From assembly GCA_963824645.1 (NCBI GenBank), contig CAWGQC010000005.1, positions 186,001 through 250,000 of the forward strand: DNA of 64,000 nucleotides, written 5' to 3'. The notes under the pieces are model-generated. The model saw only the letters and a program-made list of their open reading frames with translations. It was not told where the DNA came from and searched no databases. The position numbers were made by a program, and so were the translations under genes. How positions within the stretch are numbered: position 1 is the first letter of the stretch; the number at the start of each line of letters is the position of its first letter. Source of the stretch: Bog-756 sp963824645. Its GTDB lineage: Bacteria; Actinomycetota; Acidimicrobiia; Acidimicrobiales; RAAP-2. Below, piece by piece: positions 42,109 through 50,745 of the stretch.

Positions 42109-43648
42109 CGGGTGGCTTCGGAGACGAGCCAACCGAGCCATGGCCCGAGGGTCCGGCCACTGGCGTCACCGCGCTCCCGACGGAGACCCCATCCCCCCAC
42201 AGCAGCTCGACCTCCTCCAGTGTCTTTCCCTTCGTTTCGGGCACGATGCGGCGGACGAAGACGAAGGTCACCCCACAGAAGGCGGCGAAGAGCCAGAAAG
42301 TGCCCGCCTCGGTGATGAGTCCTACCAAGGACAGGAAGAACTGGGCCACCAGCCAGGCGGCGAACCAATTGGCCGCAGTGGCCACGGCCACCGCCCGGCC
42401 ACGAATGTGGGAAGGGTAGATCTCGTTGATGATGGTCCACACCACCGGGCCCAGTGAGAAGGCAAACGAGGCGATGAACACGATGAGGGCGACCATCGTC
42501 ACCACCCCGGTCGTCGTCGTCGACGACGGCTGCCCGTGTGCTCCCGTTCCCATCACTTCGAACATGGCCCCGACGACTATCAGGCTCACCCCCATGCCCA
42601 CCGAGCCGATCAGAAGGAGCGGTTTCCGCCCGAACCGATCCACCCATACCACGGCCACAAAGGTGGATACGACGTTGACCGCACCGATGGCCCACAAGGT
42701 GGCCAGACTCTGACTGGCGGGCGACCCGAACCCGGCGGCGGCGAAGATCTTGTCGGCGTAATAGATGATGGCGTTGATGCCGGTGAACTGCTGGAGGACA
42801 GCCAGCATGACGCCGATGATCAGAGGCCGACGCCAGCGGAAGGCGAAAACCTCCCGCCACGATCCCTCCGCCTCCACTGCGTTGAGATCCTCGATGTCAG
42901 CCAGTTGTCGATCGATGTCGACACCCGGCTCCACCTTTTGCAAGGTCGAGCGGGCTTGGTCGTGGCGGCCCCGGCTGACATACCAGCGGGGAGAGTCGGG
43001 CAAAGGGAGGATGGCCAACAGGAGCAGGACGCCGGGAATAGCCGAAATACCCAACATGATCCGCCACTGGTCACCGTTGATCAGGAGGTAGTCGGCAAAA
43101 TAGGCGACGAATATGCCAATGGTGATGGCCAACTGGTAGAGGGACACCATGCGGCCCCGGACCCGACTGGGGGCCAGTTCGGCGGCATAGAGCGGGGCGG
43201 CCACCGAGGCCACGCCGACCCCGAAACCGACCAGGAGGCGACCGGCCACCAGGACGTAGGAACCGGGAGCCAGGCTCTCGACCAGGGCACCGGCCACGAA
43301 CAGGGCGGCAGCGGTGACAATGGTCATCCGGCGGCCCAGCCGGTCGGCCAGGCCCCCGGCCACCAGCGCTCCTGCCATGGCACCCAGGGTCACCCAGCTG
43401 GTGATGACCTCGAGCAACAGGGTCCCCACCGAGAACTGCTTCTGGATACCGTCCAGCGCGCCGGAGATGACGCCCTGGTCGTAACCGAACAGCAGTCCGG
43501 CCAACATGATGACCGCCCCCACGGCGAGCAGAATCATGCTGGTGGATCGGGCCGGCGGGAGCGCCGGGGCGTCGGTCAAGGCGGACCCATCCTCGCCCCT
43601 CCGGTTCGACGGCACTGCGTCCATCTGCTCGTTCCCCCAGCTCGCCAT
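42098..43648 (-). CDS. Sugar porter family MFS transporter
   Basis: A 516-residue, 12-helix transporter of the major facilitator superfamily, sugar porter branch. Signatures are LLFGYDQGVISGAL in helix 1, GGLADRLGRRMT between helices 2 and 3, PLYAAELAPSRVRGRMVSLY, the PDSPRWYVSRG loop, QQFTGINAIIYYADKIF in helix 7, VDRFGRKPLLLIG, and the terminal PETKGKTLEEVE. These match proton-coupled or facilitative hexose/pentose/inositol porters such as XylE or GalP. A long N-terminal tail of about 35 residues precedes helix 1. The specific sugar is unknown; a galactokinase gene lies 15 kb away but is not linked. Confidence 0.92.
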   Translation of the reverse strand: MASWGNEQMDAVPSNRRGEDGSALTDAPALPPARSTSMILLAVGAVIMLAGLLFGYDQGVISGALDGIQKQFSVGTLLLEVITSWVTLGAMAGALVAGGLADRLGRRMTIVTAAALFVAGALVESLAPGSYVLVAGRLLVGFGVGVASVAAPLYAAELAPSRVRGRMVSLYQLAITIGIFVAYFADYLLINGDQWRIMLGISAIPGVLLLLAILPLPDSPRWYVSRGRHDQARSTLQKVEPGVDIDRQLADIEDLNAVEAEGSWREVFAFRWRRPLIIGVMLAVLQQFTGINAIIYYADKIFAAAGFGSPASQSLATLWAIGAVNVVSTFVAVVWVDRFGRKPLLLIGSVGMGVSLIVVGAMFEVMGTGAHGQPSSTTTTGVVTMVALIVFIASFAFSLGPVVWTIINEIYPSHIRGRAVAVATAANWFAAWLVAQFFLSLVGLITEAGTFWLFAAFCGVTFVFVRRIVPETKGKTLEEVELLWGDGVSVGSAVTPVAGPSGHGSVGSSPKPPVNG

Positions 43649-43838
43649 CTCGTCGCCGGAACACCTCGAACGATGCGGTCACGCTACTTCGCCGTCGTGT
43701 CGACGGCGCGTACGTGAAACGGGCCACCAACGCCGCCGGCTGCATCACCTTCGGCAATCGTCATTACATCGGCGGTTGGCCGAGGCGGCTTGAGCCAGGG
43801 TCTCAGGGGCCGAGCATCGGCCGGATAGGGTGAACGGG

Positions 43839-44783
43839 ATGTCGGTCCTGGGCCCCTCCACCGGAACCGACCGGGTACCGGCGGCCATGCCCCGGTCATT
43901 CGAGGCCCGTTACGGAGCAGGTCTCGACCATGGCCTGTGCCTGGGTGGCGGCGGTCTCTTCTTTGTGGCCTGGCAGGTGGCATACCTGCACACCTTGGCC
44001 ACCTACGGAATCCGCTTCGAATCCGCTGACCGGATCGTGGGGACGTCCGCCGGTTCGATGGTGGCGTCCGGTGTGGCGGGCGGGAAGCTGGGCCGCCTGC
44101 ACGGGGAGGTCCAGCTCCTGGCCCGGGCGCCCAACCTGGTTGGGGCGCTGGCCCCGGCATCGAAACTTCGACCCAGCCAGCAGAGGGCCCTCGACCTCTT
44201 CCTGTTGGCCGACGACGCCGAGCCGACCACCGTCCAAACCATCGGACATGCCGCGTTGGCTGCTGCCACCACTAGCGCGGCAGCCATGCGCCGGAACATC
44301 GCCCTGGTGGTCGGATGGGGCGCCGTGGCCCCCGAGACGCTGTGGATCACCTGTGTCGATGCCTTCACCGGTGAGCGGTGCGTGGTCAGGGGAGGGGCCG
44401 GCGTGACCCTGGCGCGGACCGTGGCCGCCAGCAGCGCGGTACCCGGTCTGTTCCCTCCGCAGCTGATCGGCGAACGACAGTGTATGGACGGAGGAGTGAG
44501 TGGAACCGGACTCCATCTCGACCTACTGGCCGGGACCCGTCGGGTGCTGGCTCTGTCCCTCACCGACGGGACTGCCGCTGAAGGGATGATGACCACCGGG
44601 CCGGGCCACATCGGCCGGGAGGTGGACGCCCTCATCGAGGCCGGGTCCGACGTGATCCTGCGGGTCCCGACTGAGGTCGACCTGACCGAGTTGATGTCTC
44701 CGGCCGCCGTACCCCGTGCCCTGGCCATGGGCCGACGCCAAGCCTCCGACGACGTCGGCCTTTTGGCCCGGTTCTGGGACTGA
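43839..44783 (+). CDS. Patatin-like phospholipase
   Basis: A 314-residue patatin-family lipid acyl hydrolase. It has the oxyanion-hole glycines CLGGGGLFFVAWQVAYL, the nucleophile elbow GTSAGSMVASGVAGG with the catalytic Ser, and the catalytic Asp in CMDGGVSGTGLHLDLL, giving the Ser-Asp dyad. It probably cleaves phospholipid or neutral-lipid acyl esters in the cytoplasm or at the membrane; no signal peptide is evident. ATG at 43839 has AGGG eight bases upstream; a GTG three codons earlier is possible. It diverges from the sugar transporter and converges on plsX. Confidence 0.9.
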   Translation: MSVLGPSTGTDRVPAAMPRSFEARYGAGLDHGLCLGGGGLFFVAWQVAYLHTLATYGIRFESADRIVGTSAGSMVASGVAGGKLGRLHGEVQLLARAPNLVGALAPASKLRPSQQRALDLFLLADDAEPTTVQTIGHAALAAATTSAAAMRRNIALVVGWGAVAPETLWITCVDAFTGERCVVRGGAGVTLARTVAASSAVPGLFPPQLIGERQCMDGGVSGTGLHLDLLAGTRRVLALSLTDGTAAEGMMTTGPGHIGREVDALIEAGSDVILRVPTEVDLTELMSPAAVPRALAMGRRQASDDVGLLARFWD

Positions 44784-44784
44784 T

Positions 44785-44824
44785 CCGCCGTCTGAGCCCG
44801 ATGTTGGGCTGCGGGCCACGGCGG
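44785..44824. terminator. Nested hairpin between convergent patatin and plsX genes
   Basis: Outer stem CCGCCG (44785-44790) with CGGCGG (44819-44824); inner stem AGCCC (44795-44799) with GGGCT (44806-44810). It begins two bases after the patatin stop and ends before the plsX stop, so it could serve both genes. No T-tract. Confidence 0.45.
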
Positions 44825-44846
44825 TCCGGTCAGCGGCGAGGCGTCG

Positions 44847-45884
44847 TCAGATCGCTGTGTCCGCCGGGCACACCGAAGCGGCCACGGCATCGACCAGGCC
44901 ACCGACGGCCAGGTCGTGGGCCACGGTGATGGCATTGACGATGGCCACCGACGAGGACGAGCCGTGGCTGATCACGCACACCCCGTCGACGCCGAGCAAC
45001 ATGGCACCCCCCGTGTTCTCCGGATCGAGGGCAAAGGCCAGGGGCAGGAGATGGGTGTACAAGGCATCGGCCGTGTCCCGCACATCAGGTCGGCCCAGGA
45101 TGTCGGTGAGGGCACCGATGAGGAACCGCATCGATCCCTCCAGTGTCTTGAGGGCGACGTTGCCGGTGAAACCGTCGGTGACGATGACATCGGTCTTGCC
45201 CTCGAAGAAATCGCGACCCTCGACGTTGCCCACGAAGTCGAGTCCGGGACCTCCCGCCCCGTCCGCCAACAGGGCATGGGCCTCCTTTTCCAGCGGCGAT
45301 CCCTTGGACTTCTCCTCGCCGATGGAGAGGAGGGCCACCCGCGGGCGTGCCGATCCGTAGCGCTTGCTGGCGAAAGCCGCCCCCATCTGGGCGAACTGGA
45401 CCAGCATCTGCGCCGTACATTCGGCGTTGGCGCCCGAATCGAGCAGTACGGTCGGCCACGGTCCCCCCGGAAAAGGAATCGGCGTGGCGATGGCCGGCCT
45501 GACCACGCCGGGCAACCGACCCATCCGTAAGAGGGCAGAAGCCATGGCCGCACCGGTGTTCCCGGCCGAGACCATGGCCATGGCCTTGCCGTCCCTGACC
45601 GCCTCGGCCGCTCGCACCAGCGACGAATCCTTCTTGCGCCGGACACCGTTTCCGGGATCGTCGTCCATCCCGATGACCTCGCTGGCCGGAAACAACGGTA
45701 GATCCCCGGTGTCGCCCATGGCACCTGGCCGCCCGACCAGGGCCACTTTGATCCGTCCCTCGTCCGCCACCTCTCTCGCCCCAGCGACGATCTGGTCGGG
45801 AGCCTGGTCGCCGCCCATGGCGTCCACCACCACCGGCAGCGAATTGAATTCCTCGCCCGCCGGACGCGGTCCGCCCCGCGCCAC
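44847..45884 (-). CDS. plsX: Phosphate acyltransferase PlsX
   Basis: PlsX converts acyl-ACP and phosphate to acyl-phosphate, feeding PlsY in phospholipid synthesis. The core is clear: PVVVDAMGGDQAPDQIVAGA, MVSAGNTGAAMASALLRMGR, VLLDSGANAECTAQMLVQFA, LLSIGEEKSKGSPLEKEAH, VIVTDGFTGNVALKTLEGSM and the end SHGSSSSVAIVNAI. The GTG at 45884, overlapping the rpmF stop as TAGTG, gives 345 residues with a short leader; an internal GTG at the PVVVDAMGG segment is also possible. rpmF-plsX linkage is standard. AcpP and a FakA-like kinase, which use the same acyl-phosphate chemistry, are in this window. Confidence 0.94.
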   Translation of the reverse strand: MARGGPRPAGEEFNSLPVVVDAMGGDQAPDQIVAGAREVADEGRIKVALVGRPGAMGDTGDLPLFPASEVIGMDDDPGNGVRRKKDSSLVRAAEAVRDGKAMAMVSAGNTGAAMASALLRMGRLPGVVRPAIATPIPFPGGPWPTVLLDSGANAECTAQMLVQFAQMGAAFASKRYGSARPRVALLSIGEEKSKGSPLEKEAHALLADGAGGPGLDFVGNVEGRDFFEGKTDVIVTDGFTGNVALKTLEGSMRFLIGALTDILGRPDVRDTADALYTHLLPLAFALDPENTGGAMLLGVDGVCVISHGSSSSVAIVNAITVAHDLAVGGLVDAVAASVCPADTAI

Positions 45885-46063
45885 TACTCGACTTCGAGGG
45901 CCTGGCGGCCTTTGTACCACCCGCAGTTGGGACACACCACATGAGGCGTTTTAGCGGAGTTGCACTGTGGGCACACGGAGCGAGCCGGCATCTTGAGCAC
46001 CCAGGCCGAGGCCCGACGGCTGCGGCTCTTCGACTTCGAGGTCTTCTTCTTCGGGACAGCCAT
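45884..46063 (-). CDS. rpmF: 50S ribosomal protein L32
   Basis: A 59-residue protein with the L32 sequence: MAVPKKKTSKSKSRSRRASA, then a zinc-ribbon with two Cys pairs, CPQC and CPNCGWYKGRQAL, so this is the zinc-binding (C+) form. ATG start, TAG stop overlapping the plsX GTG. It follows the DUF177 gene by 12 bases, the usual yceD-rpmF-plsX order. Despite its small size the match is unambiguous. Confidence 0.96.
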   Translation of the reverse strand: MAVPKKKTSKSKSRSRRASAWVLKMPARSVCPQCNSAKTPHVVCPNCGWYKGRQALEVE

Positions 46064-46075
46064 AGGGGTGGGATC

Positions 46076-46681
46076 CTAGGCCAAACCACCGCCCTGCGGA
46101 CCACGCTCGGGGTCCAGCAGGGAATCGAGGGCCGCCCAACGCGGATCCATCTCCGGCGGGCACTGGCAGTCGGCCAGGTTCCGATTGGCTCCACAGCGGG
46201 GACAAAGGCCCAGGCACGACGGTGAACACAAGGGAGCCAGGGGCAGATCGAGCATCACCGCATCACGGGCCAGGGGCTCGAGATCGAGCTCGTCACCGCT
46301 CAGGGGATAGGCGTCCTCGTCCCCTCCCGATCCGCCCGCCGGGGCAAAGCGCTCCTGCACCGACGACACCACCGTGCCCGACACCGGACCACCGCACCGT
46401 CGGCATTCACCCGTCCACGGAGCGGTGACCGTCCCGACGGCCATGATGCCCCCCGGGTACGACGAAAGGGTCAGATCGACGTCGACATCGGCCTCATCGG
46501 GCACAATCACTCCGAGGGCGGCCAGCCCGGGGATGGATCCGCGACGGTGTTCGTGGCGGGAAGTAGCCACTTGCTTGCGCAGGGCGGCGCTCGAAACGAT
46601 GAAGGGCCGTGCCCGGGTGGCCCGACCGCCTCGCCGGGTCGACCCGAGCGACTCAGAGCCCGTCTCGGATCCCGAGTTCAT
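46076..46681 (-). CDS. yceD: DUF177 (YceD) family protein
   Basis: A 201-residue YceD/DUF177 protein, a conserved partner of rpmF thought to act in 23S rRNA accumulation. It shows FIVSSAALRKQVATSRHEHR, strands DVDLTLSSYPGGIMAVGTVT, a first Cys motif CRRCGG, then the acidic DELDLEPLARDAVMLDLPLA and a second cluster CSPSCLGLCPRCGANRNLAD. The ATG at 46681 has GGGGGAG eight bases upstream; the in-frame GTG at 46750 also has a strong site (GGAGG) and would add 23 low-complexity residues. Both are credible; family length favours the ATG. Confidence 0.88.
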   Translation of the reverse strand: MNSGSETGSESLGSTRRGGRATRARPFIVSSAALRKQVATSRHEHRRGSIPGLAALGVIVPDEADVDVDLTLSSYPGGIMAVGTVTAPWTGECRRCGGPVSGTVVSSVQERFAPAGGSGGDEDAYPLSGDELDLEPLARDAVMLDLPLAPLCSPSCLGLCPRCGANRNLADCQCPPEMDPRWAALDSLLDPERGPQGGGLA

Positions 46682-46769
46682 TCCGGAATCTCCCCCCGGG
46701 TTGATGGTCGAAGCGTCGCTCCGCCTTCCGGCCCCGTCTTCTGTCACCGCGCCACCTCCGGCGGGACGG

Positions 46770-47381
46770 TCAGTCCCGGTCCTGGTCGAAGAAGCCTTCT
46801 GGTTCCTCGACACCGGCCGCAGCCCGGTCGGGACCGGACGGGGCCAGCGACGTATCACCGCCCTCACCGATCTCAACCTTGGGGAGCGGCGTCACCTGCA
46901 GTTTCTCGCGGCCGGCCTGGACGGTCTTCATGGTGCGGTCCAGGACGATCTCGAAACTGGCCAGCTTCTGATCGGCATAATCCTCGGCCTCGTGACGGAG
47001 GCGGCGTGCCTCTTCGTTGGCGTCGTCCAGTATGCGCTGGGCCACATGGTTGGCCTGACGGACGATCTCGGTCCGTTGGACCATGCGCTCGGCCTGAACC
47101 CTCACCTCCTCCAGGAGGGCGTCGGCCTCGCGGCCTTTCTCGGCCAGGAACTCGTCCCGTTCCTTGAGCAGCCAACGGGCTTGGCGGAGCTCGTCCGGCA
47201 TGCAGTCGAGGGCCGACTGGAGCAGGTCAGCCAACTCCTCACGAGACACCAACACCGATGCCGACAGGGGCATGGCCTTGGCCGTCTGGACCGCATCCAG
47301 GGCGCTGCGGATCAGCGCCTCGGCGTCGTGGTTCCCGCTCCTGTTCCGCTCCTGGTCGATGTCCTCGAAGAGATCACTCAT
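46770..47381 (-). CDS. DivIVA-like coiled-coil protein
   Basis: A 203-residue, mostly helical acidic protein equivalent in position and character to mycobacterial Rv2927c. The helix from about 75 to 150 (EFLAEKGREADALLEEVRVQ, ANHVAQRILDDANEEARRLR, HEAEDYADQKLASFEIVLDR) is a long coiled coil like those of DivIVA and ATP-synthase b subunits. Function is not established; a role at the division site or pole is inferred from similarity. The C-terminal 40 residues are Gly/Pro/Asp-rich. Its start lies 8 bases inside the coaD 3' end, so the genes are coupled. Confidence 0.75.
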   Translation of the reverse strand: MSDLFEDIDQERNRSGNHDAEALIRSALDAVQTAKAMPLSASVLVSREELADLLQSALDCMPDELRQARWLLKERDEFLAEKGREADALLEEVRVQAERMVQRTEIVRQANHVAQRILDDANEEARRLRHEAEDYADQKLASFEIVLDRTMKTVQAGREKLQVTPLPKVEIGEGGDTSLAPSGPDRAAAGVEEPEGFFDQDRD

Positions 47382-47856
47382 CGGCGAACTTCTCCTGCAG
47401 CCGCACCGCCACCACTTTGGGAACGAACGAGGTCACGTCGCCGCCGAAGCGGGCCACCTCCCGGAGGAGACGGGAAGCGATGAAGGAATGGGCCGAACTG
47501 GTGGGAATGAAGAGGGTCTCCACTCCGGAGAGCTGCTTGTTCATCTGGGCCATCTGCAGCTCGTTCTCGAAGTCCGACACGGCCCGCAGCCCTTTGACGA
47601 TGGCGCTGGCGCCCACGTCGTGGGCCACGTTGACCACCAGGGTGGAGACCGAGACGATCCGGACGTTGGCCAGATGCTCGAGCGAATCCTCGAGCATCTC
47701 TTGTCGCTCGGGTAGGTCGAAGAGCGCTTCGCTCTTTTGGGGGTTGCGCAACGTGGCCACCACCACTTCGTCGAACAGCCGGGAGGCCCGTTCGATGACT
47801 TCGAGGTGTCCATTGTGGACCGGGTCGAATGACCCGGGAATGAGCGCGATCCTCAC
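47374..47856 (-). CDS. coaD: Phosphopantetheine adenylyltransferase
   Basis: CoaD makes dephospho-CoA from phosphopantetheine and ATP. The 160-residue protein has the nucleotidyltransferase signature GSFDPVHNGHLEVIERA near residue 8, NVAHDVGASAIVKGLRAVSD (the conserved LVRGLR block), MNKQLSGVETLFIPTS, and SFIASRLLREVARFGGDV (the SSSLVKE block). Full length. GTG start overlapping the rsmD stop (GTGA). The rsmD-coaD pair is widespread. Confidence 0.96.
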   Translation of the reverse strand: MRIALIPGSFDPVHNGHLEVIERASRLFDEVVVATLRNPQKSEALFDLPERQEMLEDSLEHLANVRIVSVSTLVVNVAHDVGASAIVKGLRAVSDFENELQMAQMNKQLSGVETLFIPTSSAHSFIASRLLREVARFGGDVTSFVPKVVAVRLQEKFADE

Positions 47857-48410
47857 GAAACGCCTTTCTCGGCAACCAGTTCAGGGCGGGCCACCGTCAC
47901 GATGGTACCCCCATACCGCCTGGATTTTATGACTCCCCACCCTTGCGGAGCGGCAATCGGCGCACCTGACTCGAGGACGGCGAGATCACCGGGGAGGTCG
48001 GCCACCAGGGACTGCCATCCGTCGAAGTCGTAGGGGGGGTCACACAGGATGAGGTCATAACGGGATGCCGTGGTGGGCGCCCACGTGGTGACATCGGCTC
48101 GGATCACTGTCACGTCACCGGCACCTCCGGCGTGGCCCAGGCCCAGCGAAGACAGGTTGTCCCGCAGGGCGGTGAGAGCGGCCGGGTTGTCGTCGACAAA
48201 GGTGACGGCGGCGGCGCCACGGGACAGCGCTTCGATCCCCATGGCCCCCGAACCGGCGAAGAGGTCGGCCACCTGCATCCCCTCCACCCCGCCCAGGCTG
48301 AACAGGATGTCGAAGACGGCCTCTCGCACCCTCTCTGAGGTCGGGCGCACCCCCGGATCGGTGGGTGCCGACAGACGCCGACCGCCTAGCTCCCCAGCAA
48401 TCACACGCAC
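47853..48410 (-). CDS. rsmD: 16S rRNA (guanine966-N2)-methyltransferase RsmD
   Basis: RsmD methylates G966 of 16S rRNA with S-adenosylmethionine. The 185-residue protein starts MRVIAGELGGRRLSAP, has VRPTSERVREAVFDILFSLG, motif I VADLFAGSGAMGIEALSRGA, VTFVDDNPAALTALRDNL, and the catalytic DPPYDFDGW. GTG start. It is coupled to coaD by a 4-base overlap, with recG about 100 bases upstream on the same strand. Confidence 0.95.
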   Translation of the reverse strand: MRVIAGELGGRRLSAPTDPGVRPTSERVREAVFDILFSLGGVEGMQVADLFAGSGAMGIEALSRGAAAVTFVDDNPAALTALRDNLSSLGLGHAGGAGDVTVIRADVTTWAPTTASRYDLILCDPPYDFDGWQSLVADLPGDLAVLESGAPIAAPQGWGVIKSRRYGGTIVTVARPELVAEKGVS

Positions 48411-48507
48411 GCTTGCAGCCTAAGGGCCCGGCCGTTCGGCACAGGCCTCGGCCTCCTCCGGCCACGGCCACCGCGGAGCCCCGGCCGCCGGCCCCCCGCA
48501 GTAGAGA

Positions 48508-50745
48508 TCAGCTCTTGAACAGGAACTCGGCTTCCTCCTCATCGACGAAGAGGCGGAGTTCGTCGACCAGGAGGCCGTGGGCGGCCAGATCGGGGTCCTC
48601 CGACACGAGCTCCTCGGCCAGCTGACGGGCGGCGACCACCAGAGGCTGATCGGAGATCAGCTTGGCCAGTTTGAGATCGCTGCGACCCTTTTGCCGTGCG
48701 CCCAGGATGGTCCCTTCACCCCGCAGCTCCAGATCCACCTCGGCCAGCTCGAAACCGTCGGTGGTCCGCTCCATGGCCGACAGGCGGGTGGCCGCTTCCG
48801 GGGTGTCGTTCTCGGACAGGAGATAGCACCAGGACGGTTCGTGGGCCCGACCCACCCGACCGCGCAACTGGTGGAGCTGAGCGATACCGAAACGATCAGC
48901 GTCCTCGATGACCATCACCGATGCTTCGGGTACGTCCACGCCCACTTCGATGACCGTAGTGGCCACCAGCACATCGACCGCCCCCGACCGGAACTCGGCC
49001 ATGACCTTCTCTTTGGCCGCCGCCGGGAGCTGGCCGTGCAGCAGCCCGACCCGTAGTCCGGACAGCTCCTCCTCCATCAGGCGTTCCCTCTCGGCCACCA
49101 CCGAGGTGGCCTGCACCCGGGCAGACCCTTCGACCAGGGGACACACCACGAAGGCACGATGCCCGGTGGCGACCTCGCTGCGCACCCGGTCCCAAGCCCC
49201 GACGACCTGGTCCGGGTTGCGCAACCAGGACGTGACCACCGGAAGCCGCCCCGGAGGCAGCTCGTCGACGATGGTCATGTCCAGGTCACCGAAGACCACC
49301 ATGGCGGCCGTGCGCGGAATGGGGGTGGCGGTCATGACCAGCAGATCCGGGTCATGACCGTCGCCGGTGTGGCCCCGTCCCTTGGCCCGAAGGGCTGCCC
49401 TCTGCTCCACGCCGAATCGATGTTGCTCGTCGATGACCACCACGCCGAGGGAGCGGAAGGTGACCTGATCGGTGAGCAGGGCGTGGGTTCCGATGAGGAG
49501 ATCCAGCGTGCCGTCCTCCAGCCGGGCGTGGATGGTGGCCCGCTCGCCCGCCGGGGTCTTGCTGGTGAGGACGGCCGTACGCAGGGGCCGTCGACCCTCC
49601 AGAGTGGACGGATCGGGAACGGTGAGTCCATCGACGAGGCTGATGACCTCGGTCCCGTGCTGTTCGGCCAGCACCTCGGTCGGCGCCATCAGCGCAGCCT
49701 GATGTCCGCCTTCCGTGGCCACCAGCATGGAGGCCACCGCCACCACCGTCTTGCCGGACCCGACGTCACCCTGGAGCAGCCGGTGCATGGGCAGAGAACC
49801 GGCCAGGTCCTGGCGGATGGCCGTGATGGCCCGGCCCTGCGCCGCAGTCAGTGAGAAGGGAAGATTGCCGATGAAGCGATCCACCAGGGTGGGGGAACCG
49901 TCCTGGCGCTCGACCACATGGCGGATGCCCCGGGCGTCGCGGGCCAGTCGCTCCTGACGCAGGACCAGGGCCAACTGCAGGCGGAACAACTCGTCGAAAG
50001 CCAACCGGCGACGGGCCGGCTCGCAATCGGCCATCGCCCTGGGCCGGTGGATCTGGTTGAAGGCGGCCGTGCGGTCGATCAGGTCGAAACGTCCACGCCA
50101 CGGCCCCAGCAGGGGATCAGCCAACCGACCGGCCCGGTCCAGGGCCTCCCCCACGTAGCGGCTGATCTGTGCCGAGGTGAGATTGGCCTTGTCGGTGAGG
50201 GGATAGACCGGGTAGATCCTTCCCGATGGCGAGCCGTCATCGGACTCGCTGCCCTCCCCCGATGCTCGGATCACTTCGGCGGTGGGACTGTTGAGCTGGA
50301 GCGCGCCGCCATAGACGCCCACCGTCCCGTACAGCAGGGCCATGGTGCCCACCGGCAGCTGCTTGGCCCGCCACCCCTGATTGAAGAAGACGGCGTCGAT
50401 GCGGCCGCTGCCGTCGGAGATCTGGATGATCACCCGGGTGGGCGACCGTCGCCGCCCTCTGCCGTAGGCCGCGGGAGGTCGATTCACCCTGGTCACCTCG
50501 CCGAGTATCGAGGTCTTGTCGCCGGGGCTCAGATCGGCGATGGGCACGAGACGGGTCCCGTCGATGTACCGGCGTGGGTAGTGGGTGAGGAGATCGAGCA
50601 CGGTGTCGACCCCCAGCTCGGACAAGTCCCGCGTGGCTGCCGTTCCCACTCCCTTCAGGACCGACACCGCCAGGTCGGCCAGCTGTCGCAGCTTGCGCCC
50701 GCTCAGCCCCACCGGCTCCTCGTCGTGAAGGGTGTCGACGATCAC
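48508..50745 (-). CDS. recG: ATP-dependent DNA helicase RecG
   Basis: RecG remodels stalled replication forks and Holliday junctions. The 745-residue protein has the N-terminal OB/wedge domain (DLLTHYPRRYIDGTRLVPIA, ILGEVTRVNRPPA), Walker A QGDVGSGKTVVAVASMLVAT, AALMAPTEVLAEQHG, the DEQHRFGVEQR box, MTATPIPRTAAMVVFGDLDM, motif V VLVATTVIEVGVDVPEASVM and motif VI QLHQLRGRVGRAHEPSWCYL. The GTG at 50745 overlaps the upstream gene's stop (GTGA); longer versions would overlap that gene. Intact frame. Confidence 0.96.
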   Translation of the reverse strand: MIVDTLHDEEPVGLSGRKLRQLADLAVSVLKGVGTAATRDLSELGVDTVLDLLTHYPRRYIDGTRLVPIADLSPGDKTSILGEVTRVNRPPAAYGRGRRRSPTRVIIQISDGSGRIDAVFFNQGWRAKQLPVGTMALLYGTVGVYGGALQLNSPTAEVIRASGEGSESDDGSPSGRIYPVYPLTDKANLTSAQISRYVGEALDRAGRLADPLLGPWRGRFDLIDRTAAFNQIHRPRAMADCEPARRRLAFDELFRLQLALVLRQERLARDARGIRHVVERQDGSPTLVDRFIGNLPFSLTAAQGRAITAIRQDLAGSLPMHRLLQGDVGSGKTVVAVASMLVATEGGHQAALMAPTEVLAEQHGTEVISLVDGLTVPDPSTLEGRRPLRTAVLTSKTPAGERATIHARLEDGTLDLLIGTHALLTDQVTFRSLGVVVIDEQHRFGVEQRAALRAKGRGHTGDGHDPDLLVMTATPIPRTAAMVVFGDLDMTIVDELPPGRLPVVTSWLRNPDQVVGAWDRVRSEVATGHRAFVVCPLVEGSARVQATSVVAERERLMEEELSGLRVGLLHGQLPAAAKEKVMAEFRSGAVDVLVATTVIEVGVDVPEASVMVIEDADRFGIAQLHQLRGRVGRAHEPSWCYLLSENDTPEAATRLSAMERTTDGFELAEVDLELRGEGTILGARQKGRSDLKLAKLISDQPLVVAARQLAEELVSEDPDLAAHGLLVDELRLFVDEEEAEFLFKS

